From assembly GCA_900548345.1 (NCBI GenBank), contig URKA01000002.1, forward strand, positions 106,784-170,783: a stretch of DNA of 64,000 nucleotides, in the 5' to 3' direction. This DNA comes from an uncultured Paraprevotella sp. GTDB taxonomy: Bacteria; Bacteroidota; Bacteroidia; Bacteroidales; Bacteroidaceae. The position numbers were made by a program, and so were the translations under genes. The notes under the pieces are model-generated. The model did not search any database and was not told the origin of the DNA. It saw nothing but the letters and a program-made list of their open reading frames with translations. Of the stretch, positions 60,850 through 64,000 are shown piece by piece (positions within the stretch are counted from its first letter, which is position 1; every line of letters begins with the position of its first letter).

Positions 60850-61428
60850 ATGGAACAGGAAAAGATATTCTATACATTGATAGTTTTTTCTGAAAACTTT
60901 GCAGGATTGTTGAATCAGGTCACTGCGGTTTTCACCCGCCGTCAGGTCAATATCGAGAGTCTGAACGTGTCGGCGTCCAGCATCAGTGGCGTGCACAAAT
61001 ATACCATCACGTGCTGGAGCACGGAAGAGCAGATACAGATTATCACCAAACAGATAGAGAAACGTATCGATGTGCTTCAGGCGCATTACTTTACGGATGA
61101 CCAGATTTTCATACAGGAAGTGGCACTTTACAAATTGTCTACGTCGGCTGTACTGGAGAATCCGGATATTTCATCGGCCGTGCGGCATCATGGCGCCCAG
61201 ATTGTAGAAGTGAATCCTACGTATACGGTTGTGAGTAAGAAAGGCTCTACGGAAGATATTGTGTCGCTGTATCATGCACTCGATGAATACAAGTGTGTGT
61301 TGCAATACGTTCGTTCCGGACGGATTGCCATTACGAAGAGTTGCACGGAATATTTGGATGAATTTTTGAGCGAACGTCAGCGTGTGTATGATGATTTGCA
61401 GGCGCAGAAAAAGGAAAACATAGGATGA
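60850..61428 (+). CDS. ilvN: Acetolactate synthase, small (regulatory) subunit
   Basis: A 192-residue subunit with an N-terminal ACT domain (FYTLIVFSENFAGLLNQVTAVFTRRQVNIESLNVS) that binds valine, and a C-terminal ALS_ss domain from about residue 85. It activates IlvB and confers feedback inhibition. Its stop overlaps the thioesterase start by 4 bp. Confidence 0.93.
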   Translation: MEQEKIFYTLIVFSENFAGLLNQVTAVFTRRQVNIESLNVSASSISGVHKYTITCWSTEEQIQIITKQIEKRIDVLQAHYFTDDQIFIQEVALYKLSTSAVLENPDISSAVRHHGAQIVEVNPTYTVVSKKGSTEDIVSLYHALDEYKCVLQYVRSGRIAITKSCTEYLDEFLSERQRVYDDLQAQKKENIG

Positions 61429-62192
61429 AAGGCGATAAGGTAGGTACATACTCTTTTGTGGCGGAGCCGTTTCATGTGGACTTTACCGGACGGCTTTTCA
61501 TGGGCGTGCTGGGAAATCATCTGCTGAATTGTGCCGGTTTTCATGCAGAAGAAAGAGGGTTCGGTATGGCGGAGATAAATGAAAGCAACTATACATGGGT
61601 GCTTTCACGGTTGGCCGTAGAACTGGAAGAAATGCCACGGCAGTATGAGGAGTTTTCCATCGATACGTGGGTGGAAAATGTCTATCGTCTGTTTACCGAC
61701 CGAAATTTCTCCATCTATGGCAAAGATGGCAGGGTGTATGGATATGCTCGTTCCGTATGGGCGATGATTAATATGAATACACGTAAGCCGGCCGACTTGT
61801 TGACACTGCATGGGGGGCATATTGTGGATTATATTTTGAAAGACAAACCATGTCCTATCAACAAACCCGACCGCATTAAGGTGGGAGGGCAGATGCCGGT
61901 GCGCACGATAGATACATATTATAATGATATTGATATCAACGGCCATGTGAACAGCATTAAATATATGGAACACGTGCTGGACCTTTTCCCGAAAGATTGG
62001 TATGCGGAACATGCGATACGTAGGTTTGAGATGGCATACGTGGCTGAAAGCTATTTTGGCGATACGTTGAGTTTCTATCGTGAAGAGTGTGAAGATACCT
62101 CTTATAATATAGAGGTACGCAAAAATGTCGGCGGAGAAGTGCCCGAAGGAGAGGTTGTGTGTAGGAGCAAGATTAAATTTGATAACAAATAG
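61425..62192 (+). CDS. Acyl-ACP thioesterase
   Basis: A 255-residue cytoplasmic protein with two hot-dog domains, like plant FatA/FatB and Bacteroides thioesterases. The active-site region is YNDIDINGHVNSIKYMEHVLD (about 165-185), with the Asn-His pair; the N-terminal domain has FSIDTWVENVYRLFTDRNF. It releases free fatty acids from acyl carrier protein. It overlaps ilvN by 4 bp and precedes ilvC. The tie to branched-chain amino acid synthesis may reflect branched-chain acyl-ACP products, which dominate Bacteroides lipids, but this is inference. Confidence 0.88.
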   Translation: MKGDKVGTYSFVAEPFHVDFTGRLFMGVLGNHLLNCAGFHAEERGFGMAEINESNYTWVLSRLAVELEEMPRQYEEFSIDTWVENVYRLFTDRNFSIYGKDGRVYGYARSVWAMINMNTRKPADLLTLHGGHIVDYILKDKPCPINKPDRIKVGGQMPVRTIDTYYNDIDINGHVNSIKYMEHVLDLFPKDWYAEHAIRRFEMAYVAESYFGDTLSFYREECEDTSYNIEVRKNVGGEVPEGEVVCRSKIKFDNK

Positions 62193-62207
62193 CAATTTAT
62201 TATGCTT

Positions 62208-62232
62208 GGTTTGAAATAATTTTGTATCTTTG
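62208..62232 (+). promoter_or_regulatory. Predicted internal promoter of ilvC (TATCTTTG)
   Basis: TATCTTTG at 62225-62232 matches TAnnTTTG, with a TTG/TTTG stretch 11-17 bp upstream. It lies in the 107-bp gap between the thioesterase and ilvC, so ilvC may also be transcribed on its own. Confidence 0.6.
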
Positions 62233-62299
62233 TGACGAAATAAGTATTAAAAAGAAATTTAATAGAACGCGGTTTAGTCCGCATAAAACAAAAATAGAA

Positions 62300-63343
62300 A
62301 TGGCAGAAATGAATTTTGGCGGTGTCATCGAGAATGTGATGACCCGTGAAGAATTTCCCTTGGAGAAGGCTCGTGAGATTCTGAAAAACGAGACAATAGC
62401 AGTTTTAGGGTATGGAGTTCAAGGCCCTGGTCAGGCATGCAATCTGCGTGACAATGGCTTTAATGTGATTGTGGGACAGCGTCAGGGTAAGACATACGAG
62501 AAGGCTGTAGCCGACGGTTGGGTGCCGGGTGAAACGCTGTTTTCGCTCGAAGAAGCAGCTGAAAAGGGTACGATTGTATGCATGTTGCTTTCCGATGCAG
62601 CGCAGATGCAGTTGTGGCCTACCATTAAACCTTATTTGACAGCCGGCAAGACACTTTATTTCTCACACGGTTTTGCTATTAACTGGAGTGACCGCACGGG
62701 TGTTGTGCCTCCTACTGATATTGATGTGATTATGGTGGCTCCTAAGGGTTCAGGTACATCTTTGCGTACCATGTTCCTTGAAGGGCGTGGTTTGAACTCT
62801 TCGTATGCAGTTTATCAGGATGCCAGTGGTCACGCCACAGAGAAAGTTCTGGCATTTGGTATCGGTATCGGTTCCGGCTACTTGTTTGAAACGACATTTA
62901 AGCGTGAGGCTACTTCTGACCTTACTGGCGAGCGTGGTTCTCTGATGGGTGCTATTCAAGGATTATTGCTGGCGCAGTATGAGGTTTTACGCGAGAACGG
63001 TCATACTCCTTCCGAAGCATTCAATGAGACGGTGGAAGAGTTGACTCAATCTTTGATGCCTTTGTTTGCACAGCGCGGTATGGACTGGATGTATGCCAAC
63101 TGTTCGACAACTGCACAGCGTGGTGCGTTGGACTGGATGGGTCCTTTCCACGATGCTATCAAACCTGTCGTTGAAAAATTGTATCATAGTGTGGTGACAG
63201 GTAATGAGGCTCAGATTTCCATCGATTCCAATTCTCAACCGGATTATCGTGTAAAACTGGAAGCAGAATTGAAGGCGTTGCGTGAGAGCGAAATGTGGCG
63301 TACGGCTGAAACGGTTCGAAAATTGCGTCCTGAATGCAATTAA
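62300..63343 (+). CDS. ilvC: Ketol-acid reductoisomerase
   Basis: A 347-residue class I enzyme converting acetolactate to dihydroxy-isovalerate with NADPH. The ATG at 62300 (MAEMNFGGVIENV) was chosen over an upstream TTG that would lie inside the predicted promoter. AVLGYGVQGPGQACNLRDNGF is the Rossmann motif, and GERGSLMGAIQGLL with VEELTQSLMPL form the C-terminal knot with metal-binding acidic residues. Codon use and base composition match the neighbours. A strong terminator follows. Confidence 0.97.
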   Translation: MAEMNFGGVIENVMTREEFPLEKAREILKNETIAVLGYGVQGPGQACNLRDNGFNVIVGQRQGKTYEKAVADGWVPGETLFSLEEAAEKGTIVCMLLSDAAQMQLWPTIKPYLTAGKTLYFSHGFAINWSDRTGVVPPTDIDVIMVAPKGSGTSLRTMFLEGRGLNSSYAVYQDASGHATEKVLAFGIGIGSGYLFETTFKREATSDLTGERGSLMGAIQGLLLAQYEVLRENGHTPSEAFNETVEELTQSLMPLFAQRGMDWMYANCSTTAQRGALDWMGPFHDAIKPVVEKLYHSVVTGNEAQISIDSNSQPDYRVKLEAELKALRESEMWRTAETVRKLRPECN

Positions 63344-63370
63344 AAAGGTTTCTTTATATAATAATGAAGT

Positions 63371-63402
63371 AAGGTATCGTTTATCGATACCTTATTTTAT
63401 TA
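63371..63402 (+). terminator. Intrinsic terminator after ilvC
   Basis: AAGGTATCG and CGATACCTT form a 9-bp stem with a 5-nt loop, followed by ATTTTATTAT. It separates the ilv operon from the rRNA promoters. Confidence 0.85.
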
Positions 63403-63570
63403 TATATGGCGAACAGGAAGTATTTCCTGGTGTTTTAAGTATGCTTAATGAATGGTAATGGGAAAAGGCCGAAAATCCGTGCGGTTTCACAGCGTCCGTG
63501 TCATGTGTGTGCCCTAAAAATTTTCATGTCTTTGTTTGGTGTGTAATATATATGTTATTCAACACATTCC

Positions 63571-63601
63571 TTGCATGAATGAAATAAAGTCCGTACCTTT
63601 G
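63571..63601 (+). promoter_or_regulatory. rRNA operon promoter P1 (TTG, 20 bp, TACCTTTG)
   Basis: TTG at 63571-63573 and TACCTTTG at 63594-63601 are 20 bp apart, as in strong Bacteroides rRNA promoters. First of two tandem promoters for the rrn operon. Confidence 0.75.
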
Positions 63602-63636
63602 AAGAACCTTCCTCCGAAAATTTTTCTTCAAAAACA

Positions 63637-63668
63637 TTTGGTGGAAAACAAAAAAGTGCCTACCTTTG
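63637..63668 (+). promoter_or_regulatory. rRNA operon promoter P2 (TTTG, 20 bp, TACCTTTG)
   Basis: TTTG at 63637-63640 and TACCTTTG at 63661-63668, again with a 20-bp spacer, 67 bp downstream of P1. The leader from here to the 16S gene is about 275 nt and contains no gene. Confidence 0.8.
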
Positions 63669-63948
63669 CAACCGCAAACGAGAGGGACACCCCTCCGGAA
63701 CGCACAAAAGAAAGAGTTCTTTGAAAGATTTACATAGACAAGAGAAGTAGTACAAGAGCGAACATTCCCGTGGTTGTCAAGACCGCTGGGAAGTTCGGGT
63801 AAAAGAAACGAACCGTCACTTCCTCCTCTTCCGTGACAATACGGACTTGAGGAGACAAGTAACAGGAAAGTAAAACCTGAATAAATGAGCGTCCGGCCGG
63901 AAAGGATTCGGAATACATCCCGCCAATGGCGTGGAAAAAGATATTTTA

Positions 63949-64000
63949 CAATGAAGAGTTTGATCCTGGCTCAGGATGAACGCTAGCTACAGGCTTAACA
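63949..64000 (+). rRNA. rrs: 16S ribosomal RNA, 5' end only
   Basis: The stretch contains AGAGTTTGATCCTGGCTCAG (63955-63974), the universal 16S 5' region, followed by GATGAACGCTAGCTACAGGC, the Bacteroides-type continuation. Only about 52 nt are in the window; the mature 5' end is approximate. Confidence 0.98.

Noticed and set aside
59119..61086. 655-codon open frame on the minus strand across ilvB
   Set aside because: It lies antisense to a clearly real gene, has a His- and Arg-rich translation of low plausibility and matches no family. It reflects codon bias of ilvB.
62222..62299. N-terminal extension of IlvC from a TTG codon
   Set aside because: It would begin at the predicted promoter -7 box and adds non-homologous residues.

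Overview
The window is chromosomal DNA of a gut Bacteroidales, most likely Bacteroides or Phocaeicola (family Bacteroidaceae). The evidence is the 5' end of a 16S rRNA gene at the right edge with the Bacteroides-type start, many promoters carrying the Bacteroidetes -7 box TAnnTTTG, and typical families (DUF4421, DUF4468, DUF4286, DUF1573, putative porin, TatA/TatC without TatB, and an acyl-ACP thioesterase inside the ilv operon). No phage, conjugative element, insertion sequence, tRNA or CRISPR array was recognised.

Layout. 1-1653: hexuronate uptake and isomerisation (exuT-like, start of uxaC). 1942-9124: one long minus-strand operon hisH-hisA-hisF-hisIE-ftsE-like-lysC-lysA-glycosyltransferase. 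9376-13248: a small AT-rich accessory stretch with a YkvA-like protein, a truncated PP2C-like protein, an unknown small protein, a large lipoprotein with a BACON-like segment, and a 118-bp palindrome in the lipoprotein leader. 13249-16736: DUF4286-ruvC-double ABC ATPase operon with a putative nuclease at its end. 16874-24232: DUF1573 protein, HAD phosphatase, uracil-DNA glycosylase, DUF4421, Gfo/Idh oxidoreductase, membrane protein, putative porin. 24328-27556: 2-oxoacid:ferredoxin oxidoreductase operon. 28076-28690: DUF4468 protein. 28783-35136: TolC-MacA-MacB pump in one operon with its own LytS/LytR-type two-component system. 35368-44808: riboflavin synthase, BrkB-like protein, RNase P RNA, DegP, acyltransferase, asparaginase, YeiH, an MFS transporter and a small winged-helix protein. 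44816-50372: RND tripartite pump. 50541-56980: AraC regulator, then a redox/Tat operon. 57320-63343: ilvD-ilvB-ilvN-thioesterase-ilvC. 63343-64000: tandem rRNA promoters and the start of 16S rRNA.

The most distinctive region is 51520-56980. A signal-peptide-bearing flavodoxin, a NapH/NapG-like polyferredoxin with an internal twin-arginine segment, a Tat-type lipoprotein aldo/keto reductase with two C-terminal [4Fe-4S] motifs, a DUF1893 protein, an ECF S-like membrane protein and TatA/TatC lie in one compact operon. I infer a self-contained envelope redox module carrying its own export machinery. A second unexplained signal is a dispersed repeat. Three intergenic loci (18189, 27916, 57024) carry 3, 4 and 4 copies of CACCTGTG or its reverse complement at exactly 22-bp spacing, with similar spacers.

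All calls come from reading the sequence and recalling family knowledge. No database search was run. Start sites were moved downstream of the longest open frame where a signal peptide, family N-terminus or spacing supported it.
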